Positions 37,261 to 46,172 of a DNA stretch of 49,846 nucleotides are shown in pieces. The stretch covers positions 1 to 49,846 of the forward strand of contig CABVAC010000010.1 of the NCBI GenBank assembly GCA_902496275.1, given 5' to 3'. The first letter of the stretch is position 1. Each line of letters begins with the position of its first letter. Origin of the DNA: an uncultured Collinsella sp. (lineage in GTDB: Bacteria > Actinomycetota > Coriobacteriia > Coriobacteriales > Coriobacteriaceae). The translations under genes and the position numbers were made by a program. The notes beneath the pieces were generated by a model. It was not told where the DNA came from, did not search any database, and saw only the letters and a list, made by a program, of their open reading frames with translations.

Positions 37261-39203
37261 TCGACGAGGAGAACAAGTCCGCAACCATGCCAGAGACGTC
37301 GGCCGCCCCCGCGGCCGCGCCGGCTCATGCTGCCCCGGCGGGCCCTGCGCCCGTGGAGCCCGAGGACACCGTGTTCTCCCTGCCTCTTTCGCATGTAACG
37401 CAAGAATATCCGACGCTTAGCGACGACGAGGATGCCAAGGACAACGCCGACGGCGGTAACGCCCCCATCGGCGCGCACGCCGCTGCCGAGCAGCCCGCGG
37501 TCCCGCAAGACACGCCCGCACCGGCTCACTTTGCCAAGCCCGTCGCCACGGCGATTACCGAGAGCTCTGCGGTATTTGCGGCTCCCGAGCCCGCAGCACC
37601 GGTGTTTCCCGTAGCTCCAGCACCCGCCGCAGCGCCCGAACCCGCATCTGCACCGGAACCTGCGGCGGCTCCCTCCCCCGCGGTCGCATCGGCGCCCGAG
37701 GTCATGCAGCCTGTGGCCGAAGACGTGCCCGCAGCAACGACGGAGGATGTCTCTCAGCCCCGCAGCACGCCCGCGCCCGCGCACCTCGCGATGCCCGAGC
37801 CCGCAGCCGTCGCCCCGCAAGACGACGAGCCTGTCGACCGTACAACCGAAGAACCCGCCACGCCTAACGCTGACGACCCAAGCAACGATGCCGACACCGT
37901 CTCGCCCGGCGATACGGCCGAGATTGACGTTGCCGCCGTGGAGGCCAAACTTAAGGACCCCGGCTCGACCATGAGCTTTGAGCCGCTGACCGACGAGCGC
38001 ATCGAGACCGACTCGACCTACGACGCCGGCACCACCACGCAGCTTATGTGGGGCGCCCGCTCCGACGTCGGATGCGTACGCCCGCACAATGAGGACTCCT
38101 ATCTGGTGCAGTCGCCGCTCTTTTGCGTGTGCGACGGCATGGGAGGACACGCCGCCGGCGAGGTGGCATCCTCCATCGCCGTCGAGACCATCGCCAAGAC
38201 GGCGCCGCAGTCTGCCGACGCCGCGCGCCTGGCCGCAGCTGTCGAGGCCGCCAACGCCGCCGTGATCGAGGCCGCCCTCAACGGCCTGGGCAAACCCGGC
38301 ATGGGATGCACGGCCACCTGCGCCTACATCGAAAACGACACGCTCGCCATCGCCCACGTGGGCGACTCGCGCGCCTATCTGCTCCACGAGGGCACGCTCA
38401 TCCGCGTGACCCGCGACCACTCCTATGTGGAGGAGCTCGTGGACGCCGGCGAGATTACGGCAGACGAGGCGCGTGTCCACCCCAACCGCTCGGTCATCAC
38501 CCGCGCGCTGGGCTCGGATCCCGCCATGTATGCCGACCACTTTACCCTGCATATCGAAGAAGGCGACCGCCTGATCCTGTGCTCGGACGGCCTGTCGAGC
38601 ATGATTCCCGATAGCGATATCGAAAACATCGCCACACAGTCCTCGACCGCGCAGATTTGCGTCGACAACCTTGTTGACGCGGCACTGGTCGCCGGCGGGC
38701 ACGATAACGTCACCGTGGTTGTCGTTGACCTGGTTGACGATGGCGTCATGCGCGAGGCAAAGCGCGTCCGCCGCCGCAACATCACCATTGCCGCCGTCCT
38801 GGGCATCGCTTTTGTGCTGGCGGCAGCCATCTGGGCCTACGCGGGCATCACCGGCTCGTACTACCTGGGCACCTACAAGGACACCGTCGCGGTCTACCGG
38901 GGCATTCCCGGCAAGCCACTCGGCCTTAAGCTGCACTGGCTCGAGAGCACGACCAGCATCGAGCTGTCCGACCTGCCCGAAGACACGCAAAATCGCCTGA
39001 AGGCGGGTATTCAGCAGACGGGCATCGACGATGCGCAGGACACCATCTCCAAGTACCGCCATCAGATAGACGAGGAGCAGACCCGTCAGGTGATCGACGC
39101 GCAAACGATCCGCAATAACACCGATCAGAGTTCGACCTCCGAATCGGATTCCGAGAAAACCGCCGAACAGTCCGCCGAGGCCGAAGCCTCCGATAAGAAT
39201 TAG
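37257..39203 (+). CDS. pstP: PP2C-family Ser/Thr phosphatase with long Ala/Pro-rich N-terminus
   Basis: A 648-residue phosphatase that should reverse the kinases of this cluster. The PP2C domain lies at about 263-497, not at the N-terminus: SDVGCVRPHNEDSYLV, CVCDGMGGHAAGE, IAHVGDSRAYLL, LILCSDGLS and GGHDNVTVVVVDL carry the metal-binding Asp residues. A transmembrane helix follows (about 507-530), then about 120 extracellular residues ending in a Ser/Glu-rich tail. The first 260 residues are Ala/Pro/Glu-rich and disordered-looking, an extension that mycobacterial PstP lacks. The 4-nt overlap with fhaB supports the start, though an internal start cannot be excluded. Confidence 0.92.
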   Translation: MIDEENKSATMPETSAAPAAAPAHAAPAGPAPVEPEDTVFSLPLSHVTQEYPTLSDDEDAKDNADGGNAPIGAHAAAEQPAVPQDTPAPAHFAKPVATAITESSAVFAAPEPAAPVFPVAPAPAAAPEPASAPEPAAAPSPAVASAPEVMQPVAEDVPAATTEDVSQPRSTPAPAHLAMPEPAAVAPQDDEPVDRTTEEPATPNADDPSNDADTVSPGDTAEIDVAAVEAKLKDPGSTMSFEPLTDERIETDSTYDAGTTTQLMWGARSDVGCVRPHNEDSYLVQSPLFCVCDGMGGHAAGEVASSIAVETIAKTAPQSADAARLAAAVEAANAAVIEAALNGLGKPGMGCTATCAYIENDTLAIAHVGDSRAYLLHEGTLIRVTRDHSYVEELVDAGEITADEARVHPNRSVITRALGSDPAMYADHFTLHIEEGDRLILCSDGLSSMIPDSDIENIATQSSTAQICVDNLVDAALVAGGHDNVTVVVVDLVDDGVMREAKRVRRRNITIAAVLGIAFVLAAAIWAYAGITGSYYLGTYKDTVAVYRGIPGKPLGLKLHWLESTTSIELSDLPEDTQNRLKAGIQQTGIDDAQDTISKYRHQIDEEQTRQVIDAQTIRNNTDQSSTSESDSEKTAEQSAEAEASDKN

Positions 39204-39219
39204 AAAGGGAGTGCCGCTT

Positions 39220-42090
39220 ATGAGTCGCCGTAATACCGAACTGCTTTTACTCATCGCCTCGGCGTTCCCCGTCATCCTGCTGTATGCGATGTACGTGCTC
39301 ACCGCAGGCGCCGCCATCTCGTTTGAGACACTTGCCGTTCCGATCGGTCTCTTTGCCGCCTTCGCCGCGGCGCATATCGCCGTACGCATTCTGGCACCCG
39401 GCGCCGACCCGGCCATCCTGCCCATCGTCTTTGTGCTTTCGGGCATTGGCATCACGTTTGTGACGCGCTTGGCGCCCACGCTCGCCATCTCGCAGCTCGT
39501 CATCCTGTTTGTCTCGGTGGCGCTGATGGTAGGTACGCTTGCGCTGGTCAAAAACCTCGACGTGGTCATGCGCTACAAGTACACCTTTGGCATCATCGGC
39601 ATTATCTTGCTGATGCTGCCCATCTTTATCGGCACCACGATCTCGGGCTCCAAACTGTGGATTCGCATCGCCGGCTTTACCATTCAGCCCGGCGAGTTCG
39701 CCAAGGTCTTTATCGTGCTGTTCCTAGCCGGCTATCTGGCCGAAAACCGCGAACTGCTCTCTATCTCCAACCGCAAGATCTTGGGTCTTAAGATTCCGCG
39801 CCTGCGCCTGCTGCTGCCGCTGTTCGCAGTCTGGGGCGTATGCCTGCTCGTCGTTGTCTTCGAACGTGACCTGGGCTCGGCCTTGCTGTTCTACACCATC
39901 TTCTTGCTGATGCTCTACGTTGCAACGGGTCGCTTCTCGTATGTCGTCATCGGCCTTGCGCTCTTGGCCGTGGGGGCCGTGGGCGCCTACAAGTTCCTGT
40001 CGCACGTCCAGGTGCGTTTCCAGATCTGGGCCGATCCCTTTAAGGACGCGCAGGGCCAGGGCTACCAGATTGTCCAGTCCCTCTTCTCGCTGGCCGACGG
40101 CGGCCTTGTTGGCGTCGGCATTGGCAACGGTATGGCCAATAACATCCCCGTCGTCGAATCCGACTTTATCTTCTCGGCTATCGGCGAGGAGATGGGCCTT
40201 TTGGGCGGCGGCGCCGTTCTTATCCTGTTTATGCTCTTTGCCGTGCGCGGCCTGACCACGGCAGCCCGTGCCAAGTCCGACCTTGCCGCTTTTAGCGCTA
40301 CCGGTCTTACGGCCGCTATCAGCTTCCAGGCTTTCTTAATCGTTGGTGGCGTTACCCGCCTGATTCCGCTGACCGGCGTCACCCTGCCCTTTATGAGCCA
40401 GGGCGGCTCCTCGCTGCTGGCAAGCTTTATCATCGTCGCACTTTTGCTGCGCGCCGGTGACGAGGCAACCGGTCGCGAGGCCGAGCTCACCGGCACCGGC
40501 ACCATGGCCGCCATCACCGACGACCAGGTCGCCTCGGTGGCCTCCCCGGCCGGCACGCGCTTCGCCACTTCGTCTTCGTATCCCCGCGGCAGCCACTCCG
40601 CCGCCTCGCGCATGCGCCGCCGTCTGCTCGACACGCCCGAATCCGGCGTACTCGGCCGCGTGGCGCTCGCCAATCGACTGACCCGCGCCGTGTTCGCCTT
40701 TACGGCACTGTTCGCCATCCTTATCGGCAACCTCACCTATGTCCAGGTCATCAAGGCCAAGGACTATCAGGACATGCCGACCAACAACCACACCATCGCC
40801 CGCTCCAAGTACATCCAGCGCGGCTCCATCATCACGTCCGACGGCGTGACGCTGGCCGAGTCGCTGCAACAGGAGGATGGCACCTACGCCCGCTCCTACC
40901 CCAACGGAAACATGGCCGCTCACGTGGTGGGCTATGTAAGCCAGCAGTACGGCACCGCGGGTATCGAGAGCGTCATGAACGACACGCTCACCGGCTCCAA
41001 GGATTACTCCAGCTGGAACAACGCCCTCGCGTCGCTCGCAGGCCAAAACCAACCGGGCAACACCGCCAAGCTCACCATCGACTCGCGCATCCAGACGGCC
41101 GCCGAGCAGGCACTCAAGGGCTTTAAGGGCGCCGTGGTGGTTATGGATCCGCGCACCGGCGCGGTCCTCGCATGCGCCAGCTCGCCCACCTACGACAACA
41201 CCAACATCGACGCCCTAATGCAATCGGGTGGTGGCGAGGACGGCTCCATGTACGACCGCGCCATGAACGCGCTTTACACCCCGGGCTCCACGTTTAAGGT
41301 CGTCACGCTTGCCGCGGCACTCGAGACCGGCACCGCCAGCCTTTCGAGCACTTACAAGGCGCCCAGCTCCATGGACATCGGCAACGCACCGGTCACCAAC
41401 TACGCCAATGAGAGCTTCGGCACCATCAGCCTCCAGCAGGCCTTTGCCGTATCGTCCAACGTCGTCTTTGGCCAGGTAGCCAACGAGGTTGGCGCCAACT
41501 CTCTCGTCCAGTTTGCCAACGCCTTTGGTTACGGCCAAAAGCTCGGCCAGGACCTGACCGCCGCGGCTTCCATCATGGCCGACCCCTCGCTCATGACCGA
41601 GTGGGAGACCGCCTGGGCAGGCGCCGGCCAGCCCGTCGGCATGGACCACACGCCAGGCCCGCAGACCACCGTCATGCAAAACTGCGTGATAGCGGCGGCC
41701 ATCGCCAACAGCGGCGTGGTCATGGACCCGTTCTTCGTGGCCCAGGTGCTCGCCCCCGACGGAACCGTGGTCAAGACCACGCAGTCCCGCTCGCTCGGCC
41801 AGGCCGTCAGCGCCACCACGGCTGAGCAGGTCAAGCAGGCCATGCTCGCTGTTGTCCAGTCCGGCACCGGCACCGATGCCCAGATTCCGGGCGTCAAGGT
41901 CGCCGGCAAGACCGGATCGGCCGAGACCGGCGGCACCAACGTCAACTCGATGTTCGTCGGCTTCGCACCTTACGATTCACCCACGGTCGCCATCTCGGTG
42001 GCCTTGGAGGATTACGACAAACACGACGTCAAGGCGGCCAAGATCGCCGGCATCGTCCTGACCGCGGCACTTGCCGCCCAAGGAGCGTGA
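39220..42090 (+). CDS. RodA/FtsW-class B PBP fusion protein
   Basis: ATG 39220 has AGAAAGGGAG at 8 nt; the GTG at 39211 lies within that site. 956 residues. Residues 1-430 are a complete SEDS polymerase with about ten helices: KLWIRIAGFTIQPGEFAK, FERDLGSALLF (D217), VESDFIFSAIGEEMG and FMSQGGSSLL. A linker (430-490) leads to a further helix (about 500-515) and a PbpA-like transpeptidase with S690-T-F-K693, S745-S-N747 and K897-T-G. The polymerase joins lipid II into glycan; the transpeptidase cross-links it. Mycobacteria encode these as neighbouring rodA and pbpA; here they form one open frame. It is followed by pknB. Confidence 0.95.
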   Translation: MSRRNTELLLLIASAFPVILLYAMYVLTAGAAISFETLAVPIGLFAAFAAAHIAVRILAPGADPAILPIVFVLSGIGITFVTRLAPTLAISQLVILFVSVALMVGTLALVKNLDVVMRYKYTFGIIGIILLMLPIFIGTTISGSKLWIRIAGFTIQPGEFAKVFIVLFLAGYLAENRELLSISNRKILGLKIPRLRLLLPLFAVWGVCLLVVVFERDLGSALLFYTIFLLMLYVATGRFSYVVIGLALLAVGAVGAYKFLSHVQVRFQIWADPFKDAQGQGYQIVQSLFSLADGGLVGVGIGNGMANNIPVVESDFIFSAIGEEMGLLGGGAVLILFMLFAVRGLTTAARAKSDLAAFSATGLTAAISFQAFLIVGGVTRLIPLTGVTLPFMSQGGSSLLASFIIVALLLRAGDEATGREAELTGTGTMAAITDDQVASVASPAGTRFATSSSYPRGSHSAASRMRRRLLDTPESGVLGRVALANRLTRAVFAFTALFAILIGNLTYVQVIKAKDYQDMPTNNHTIARSKYIQRGSIITSDGVTLAESLQQEDGTYARSYPNGNMAAHVVGYVSQQYGTAGIESVMNDTLTGSKDYSSWNNALASLAGQNQPGNTAKLTIDSRIQTAAEQALKGFKGAVVVMDPRTGAVLACASSPTYDNTNIDALMQSGGGEDGSMYDRAMNALYTPGSTFKVVTLAAALETGTASLSSTYKAPSSMDIGNAPVTNYANESFGTISLQQAFAVSSNVVFGQVANEVGANSLVQFANAFGYGQKLGQDLTAAASIMADPSLMTEWETAWAGAGQPVGMDHTPGPQTTVMQNCVIAAAIANSGVVMDPFFVAQVLAPDGTVVKTTQSRSLGQAVSATTAEQVKQAMLAVVQSGTGTDAQIPGVKVAGKTGSAETGGTNVNSMFVGFAPYDSPTVAISVALEDYDKHDVKAAKIAGIVLTAALAAQGA

Positions 42091-42222
42091 TGCCCGTGAT
42101 CGAAGCACAAGTATGTGGCGCACCGCAGCCAACAAGCTAGCGGCAAGACGCCACGCGGCCCCAGCGGCCATAGATTTGGTACTACACACATCGTTGAGCG
42201 AATAAGTTAGTTAGGAGCAGGA

Positions 42223-44184
42223 ATGGAACAGAGGGTCCTCGGGGGAAGGTACCTCCTCAAGGATAAGGTGGGAACGGGCGGCATGGCGACCGTCTTCCGT
42301 GCGCAAGATCAGGTTCTCGACCGCACGGTTGCCGTCAAGATCATGCTGCCGCAGTACGCCGGCGACGCCACCTTTGCCGCGCGCTTTAAGCAGGAGGCCC
42401 AGGCAGCAGCCGGCCTCTCCTCCCCCTATATCGTGGGCGTCTACGATTGGGGCAAGGACGGCGATACCTATTACATCGTCATGGAGTACCTGCGCGGTAC
42501 CGACCTTAAGAGCGGCATCAAGAGCCACGGCGCCCTCGATCCCAAGAAGGTCGCGCAGATCGGCTCGCAGATCAGCTCCGCGCTTTCGGTCGCCCACAAG
42601 CACGAAATCATCCACCGCGACATTAAGCCGCAAAACATCATGGTGCTGCCCGACGGCAACATCAAGGTCATGGACTTTGGCATCGCGCGCGCAAAGAACA
42701 GCCACCTCACGCAAGACAACAATGTACTGGGCACCGCCCACTACGTAAGCCCCGAGCAAACGCGCGGCCAGGACCTCAGTCCCACCTCGGATATCTACTC
42801 CCTGGGCGTCGTGATGTACGAGTGCGCCACCGGTCGCGTCCCCTTTGACGGCGACGACGCCATCTCGGTTGCACTCAAGCAGGTAAACGAACTGCCGGTT
42901 CCGCCGAGCCAGATCAACTCCGGCGTCGATGCCGATCTGGAGCGCATCATCCTCAAGTGCATGGAGAAGGATCCGGCGAATCGCTTCCAGACGGCAGATG
43001 AGCTGCGCCAGGTGCTCAACAACTACCTGTCCGGCCGCGCTGTCAACGTCTCCGAGCCCACGCGCATCATTGGCGCCGCCGGCGATCTGGGCGCAACCAA
43101 GACACGCGAGTTGTCCGATCAGACGCGCGCCATGGTACGTCCCGTCTCGGGCGTAAGCGGCCAGAGCAACGCCCGCAGCGCCGTTTCGGGCTCCACGGGC
43201 TCCTACGAGGTCGATCAGCCCAAGTCCAACAAGAACAAGATTATCGCCGCCGTAGTCGCCGCAATCGCCTTGGTTGGCGTTGTGGTGGCCTTCGCCACCG
43301 GACTCTTTGGGGGCGAGCAGGTTACGGTGCCCGATGTGCTTAACAAGGACCAGCAGACTGCTATCGAGCAGATCAAGGAGGCAGGCCTTGAGGTCGGAAC
43401 CGTCGACCAAAGCTACAACGACGATGTCGATGAGGGCAAGGTTGCCGAGCAGACCCCCAACGGCAACACCAAGAAGCCCAAGGGTACCAAGGTGAACCTG
43501 GTGATCTCCAAGGGCCCCAAGCCCTCCGAGAAGGTTGAGGTTCCGCAGCTCGTCGGCCTGACCAAGGACCAGGCTGAGGCCGCGCTGGCAAGCGTGGGAC
43601 TCAAGGGCGAAGCAACCGAGGAGGCCAACGAGGCCGAAGAAGGCCAGGTCTTTGAGCAGGGCACTAATGCCGGTAAGGAAGTCGAAAAGGGCACGACCAT
43701 CTCGTACAAAGTCTCCAGCGGACCCGACACCACCTCCGTCCCCGATCTGACCGACATGACTGAGGCTCAGGCACGCAACGCCCTCGACATGGCCGGTTTT
43801 GGCGTCGATGTGAGCTACCAGGAGAACGACTCCGTCACAGAGGGCACCGTCATTAGCTGGAACCCCAGCGGTAAGCAGAAGCCCGGCGCCACGATCACCG
43901 TCGTCATCGCCAAGAAGTCCGGCAAGGCAAACGTCCCGAGCAACCTGTACGGCAAGAGCATCTCCTCCGCCGTCACGTCGCTCAACAACGCCGGATTCTA
44001 CAACATCGCATTCTGCGATCAGAACGGCAACCCCGTGAGTGGCAACGAAAACGCCACCGTGACGGGCGTCTCCCCCACTGGCAAGCAGTCCACCGACAGC
44101 ACGATCACGCTGACGGTTTCGATTTCTGGCTCGGGTTCGGGCTCTGGCTCGGGCACGGGTGACGATTCCGGTACGACCAACTAG
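42223..44184 (+). CDS. pknB: PASTA-domain Ser/Thr protein kinase PknB
   Basis: A 653-residue kinase with TTAGGAGCAGGA before ATG. The kinase domain (about 8-275) has glycine loop KVGTGGMATVFRAQD, Lys in TVAVKIMLP, catalytic loop IIHRDIKPQNIMV, DFGIARAKNS and the activation-segment YVSPEQ. A transmembrane helix (about 341-363) leads to four PASTA repeats (about 366-433, 438-503, 504-568 and 570-640) that bind muropeptides or lipid II, and a terminal Ser/Gly run. It should sense wall precursors and phosphorylate FhaA/FhaB-linked targets. It is 132 nt after the SEDS-PBP gene and ends the cluster at a strong terminator. Confidence 0.97.
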   Translation: MEQRVLGGRYLLKDKVGTGGMATVFRAQDQVLDRTVAVKIMLPQYAGDATFAARFKQEAQAAAGLSSPYIVGVYDWGKDGDTYYIVMEYLRGTDLKSGIKSHGALDPKKVAQIGSQISSALSVAHKHEIIHRDIKPQNIMVLPDGNIKVMDFGIARAKNSHLTQDNNVLGTAHYVSPEQTRGQDLSPTSDIYSLGVVMYECATGRVPFDGDDAISVALKQVNELPVPPSQINSGVDADLERIILKCMEKDPANRFQTADELRQVLNNYLSGRAVNVSEPTRIIGAAGDLGATKTRELSDQTRAMVRPVSGVSGQSNARSAVSGSTGSYEVDQPKSNKNKIIAAVVAAIALVGVVVAFATGLFGGEQVTVPDVLNKDQQTAIEQIKEAGLEVGTVDQSYNDDVDEGKVAEQTPNGNTKKPKGTKVNLVISKGPKPSEKVEVPQLVGLTKDQAEAALASVGLKGEATEEANEAEEGQVFEQGTNAGKEVEKGTTISYKVSSGPDTTSVPDLTDMTEAQARNALDMAGFGVDVSYQENDSVTEGTVISWNPSGKQKPGATITVVIAKKSGKANVPSNLYGKSISSAVTSLNNAGFYNIAFCDQNGNPVSGNENATVTGVSPTGKQSTDSTITLTVSISGSGSGSGSGTGDDSGTTN

Positions 44185-44236
44185 TCGCCACCCCACCGCT
44201 CATCACGGCTCTCGCCGCAAACATATTCGCTCACAG

Positions 44237-44276
44237 GCGCCCGCTTGCTCCCCCAGCAAGCGGGCGCTTCGTTTTT
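44237..44276 (+). terminator. Terminator of the envelope cluster
   Basis: Perfect stem GCGCCCGCTTGC/GCAAGCGGGCGC (44237-44267) followed by TTCGTTTTT, 53 nt after the pknB stop. Confidence 0.9.
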
Positions 44277-44296
44277 GACATGGCATTGAACCAGAA

Positions 44297-44325
44297 GAGC
44301 CCGGCACCGTAGCGGTACCGGGCTC
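44297..44325. terminator. GAGCCCGG hairpin
   Basis: GAGCCCGGCACCG pairs with CGGTACCGGGCTC (one mismatch) around TAG. No T-run follows on the plus strand. On the minus strand it would end transcripts from a tRNA reading leftward, such as the intact tRNA-Arg before integration. Confidence 0.5.
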
Positions 44326-44333
44326 GATATTCC

Positions 44334-44424
44334 TCTGGTGCCCCCGGGCGGATTCGAAAACTCCCCCGCGGGGAAATGAGTGACGCGGGCGTCGACGGTC
44401 CGAATCCGCCGGCGGTCCCCACAA
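44334..44424. repeat. Direct and inverted tRNA 3'-end copies
   Basis: The 25-nt sequence covering the CCA end, acceptor and T-loop of the tRNA fragment is exactly repeated at 44334-44358 and 44464-44488. A 27-nt inverted copy of the T-arm and variable region lies at 44385-44411 (three mismatches to 44475-44501), so GGCGGATTCG (44347-44356) and CGAATCCGCC (44401-44410) are perfect inverted repeats. None of these copies can fold as a whole tRNA. Confidence 0.6.
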
Positions 44425-44465
44425 ACCAGAAACGGCGCCGCTCTCGCGACGCCGTCATAATCTTC

Positions 44466-44510
44466 TGGTGCCCCCGGGCGGATTCGAACCGTCGACACCC
44501 GCTTTAGGAG
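44466..44510 (-). other. attL: 3' fragment of tRNA-Arg(CCU)
   Basis: On the minus strand this reads from the anticodon loop (CTCCTAA, anticodon CCT) through GCGGGTGTCG, T-loop TTCGAATC and acceptor CGGGGGC-A to CCA: tRNA positions 32-76, 45 nt. Upstream on that strand the sequence breaks off abruptly: it lacks the CCGCT half of the anticodon stem, the D arm and the 5' acceptor. A tyrosine integrase begins 239 nt away, so this is read as the attachment-site duplication left at one end of an element inserted in tRNA-Arg(CCU). The intact tRNA should lie at the other end, outside the window. Confidence 0.75.
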
Positions 44511-44637
44511 GTCATGAGCTATTACCCTACCTGCGGTTTTTCATTTTCATCAATATCTCTGTTTCCGCAGGTAATTTAGCTATTCTGCCGTTTTTACTCT
44601 TCTTGATTAGTTTTCTATTTCACCCTTTTTACACCCC

Positions 44638-44728
44638 TTCACCCCTTCATTTTGACTTGCAGGGGTGAAATTTTTGGGTTAGCCTCGGGGGCGAGGCCCT
44701 CAAAGCCCCGCCCCCGAGGCTAACCCAA
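44638..44728. repeat. Inverted repeats between att site and integrase
   Basis: TTCACCCCT (44638-44646) and AGGGGTGAA (44661-44669) form one inverted repeat, with an extra CACCCCTT just left of it. A perfect 20-nt inverted repeat TTGGGTTAGCCTCGGGGGCG follows (44674-44693 and 44709-44728, 15-nt loop), ending 20 nt before the integrase ATG. The former look like integrase arm sites; the latter may be a transcription-blocking hairpin or recombination-directionality site. Confidence 0.65.
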
Positions 44729-44748
44729 CGCACCACCCCTGGAGACCC

Positions 44749-46050
44749 ATGGAAACCAGAATCAAACCCACAGCCAAAGGCACTTCCGAACCGATCAAGG
44801 GAAAACCCGGTTCCTTCCGCATCTACTTCTCTCTCGGTCGCGACCCCGAATCCGGCAAGGACGGGAAACGAGTCAGATACCTAAAGACACCCAAGAGAAC
44901 CATCCATTGCAAGAGCAAAAACCCGAAGAACTGGCCCGGTGAGGTTGCAAATGCGCTCGATGCCTACCGGAAGGAGCTGGAGACCTATGAACCGGCTGGC
45001 GACATGCCGACCACTGTTTCCGGATACGCCGAGGATTTCCATCGGCTCCGAGAAAGCTCCTTCGGCTCCCCCCTTTCTTTCCAAAGAGAGGAATATGACG
45101 TGCGCCATATACGCGAGCTGTTCGGCGACATGCCCCTCGGTGCGCTGAGGCCCGACGAGATCAAACGGGCGTATGCCAAAGCAATCTCAACCGGAAGATT
45201 CACAGAGGCCGAGATTCGTCGCATCCACGTCAAGCTCAAACAGGTCATGCAGGACGCACTGGAGAATGAGCTAATCGAGCGCAACCCATGCATCAGCGTC
45301 AAACTCCCAAAGCCAGACCTTAGAGTGCGCAACTTCCTCCCACCCGACGAACTGCCCCGATTCACCAAATGCCTGCTATCCGAACCCATGGGACCGATGA
45401 CCGTCTGCACCATGCTCATATTCCACCTAGGACTCAGAAAAGGGGAGGCCCTGGGGCTCTGTTGGGAAGACTACGACCCCGAGGCGATGGAAATCAGAAT
45501 CGTCCACCAGTACACCAATGACAAAACGCTCAGGGCACCCAAATCGGAAATGAGCAGGCGGATCCTGTCTATAGACTCTTCGCTAGCCGCGTATCTAAAC
45601 GACTGGAAGATGCGGCAGCGCAACCTATTCGAGCAACGCGGGCTAAGACAGAGAAACTCTGACCCCATCGTCCACGCCCTCAGCCCGCATAAGGACGAAA
45701 ACGGCAACCTTCACGTCAGTATCACCCGACCCGATGGACACAACTATTCACGCTGGTTCAGGGACTTCTGCGTCGACAACGGCTATGGCGAGTACGCCAA
45801 CGTGACAAGCCAGTTCGAGCGCAACGGCAAGCTGCACACACGCGGCACCGGATACTCGGGTCTCGTCCCCCATGGCCTGAGGCACACGGCAGCAACGGCC
45901 CTTGTTGCGAGCAACGTCGACTTAAAGACCGTTCAGGCGAGAATGGGCCATGCGTCCGCAAGCACAACCGCGAACTTCTACACCCATGCAATCAGGGCAA
46001 ATGACCGAAACGCAGCTGAGGTATTTGAATCGCTTTCATCTAAGAATTAG
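44749..46050 (+). CDS. int: Tyrosine recombinase, element integrase
   Basis: A 433-residue phage-type integrase. The N-terminal 100 residues are basic and resemble an arm-binding domain; 100-190 form the SAM-like core-binding domain (QREEYDVRHIRELFGDMPLG); the catalytic domain follows, with Arg in FHLGLRKGEALGL, the HxxR box VPHGLRHTAAT, a conserved GH in ARMGHASASTT and nucleophile Tyr in ANFYTHAI. The length is somewhat above the usual 380-400 residues owing to a central insertion (about 290-360). GGAGA precedes ATG. Lying beside a tRNA fragment, it most likely integrates the element into tRNA-Arg(CCU). Confidence 0.95.
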   Translation: METRIKPTAKGTSEPIKGKPGSFRIYFSLGRDPESGKDGKRVRYLKTPKRTIHCKSKNPKNWPGEVANALDAYRKELETYEPAGDMPTTVSGYAEDFHRLRESSFGSPLSFQREEYDVRHIRELFGDMPLGALRPDEIKRAYAKAISTGRFTEAEIRRIHVKLKQVMQDALENELIERNPCISVKLPKPDLRVRNFLPPDELPRFTKCLLSEPMGPMTVCTMLIFHLGLRKGEALGLCWEDYDPEAMEIRIVHQYTNDKTLRAPKSEMSRRILSIDSSLAAYLNDWKMRQRNLFEQRGLRQRNSDPIVHALSPHKDENGNLHVSITRPDGHNYSRWFRDFCVDNGYGEYANVTSQFERNGKLHTRGTGYSGLVPHGLRHTAATALVASNVDLKTVQARMGHASASTTANFYTHAIRANDRNAAEVFESLSSKN

Positions 46051-46172
46051 CTATTTCAACTGGATACTTCACTATGTCTCCATATCGTGGGCTATTAGTG
46101 ACATTCGCATGGGCCATATCGACTGAACGGTGATACATTATTCGCAAGTTGAATGGAAGGAGGTGAGTATAA

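Larger units (their letters stand above)
44185..44748. other. Junction region between pknB and the integrated element
   Basis: About 564 nt without a protein gene. In order it contains the pknB terminator, a second hairpin, direct and inverted copies of a tRNA 3' end, the tRNA-Arg fragment that marks the element's edge, an AT-rich stretch with CACCCCTT repeats, and a perfect 20-nt inverted repeat before the integrase gene. Confidence 0.6.

Noticed and set aside
36897..39569. An 890-codon frame antisense to the FHA and phosphatase genes
   Set aside because: It lies opposite the Ala/Pro-rich and PP2C coding sequence, and the Gly/Arg/Cys-rich product resembles no family. The plus-strand genes have overlapping starts and clear domains.
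42091..42222. Separate pbpA or small gene between the SEDS-PBP and pknB genes
   Set aside because: The 132-nt gap has only a 16-codon frame without a ribosome-binding site; the transpeptidase is wholly inside the preceding frame.
42211..44196. A 661-codon frame antisense to pknB
   Set aside because: It mirrors kinase and PASTA codons, starts and ends beyond the real gene without a ribosome-binding site, and has no recognisable domain.
44335..44424. A complete tRNA gene on either strand
   Set aside because: The T-loop and acceptor end are visible, but the T-stem of the left copy does not pair (GAGTT against CCGCC), and no matching 5' acceptor or D arm exists for either orientation.
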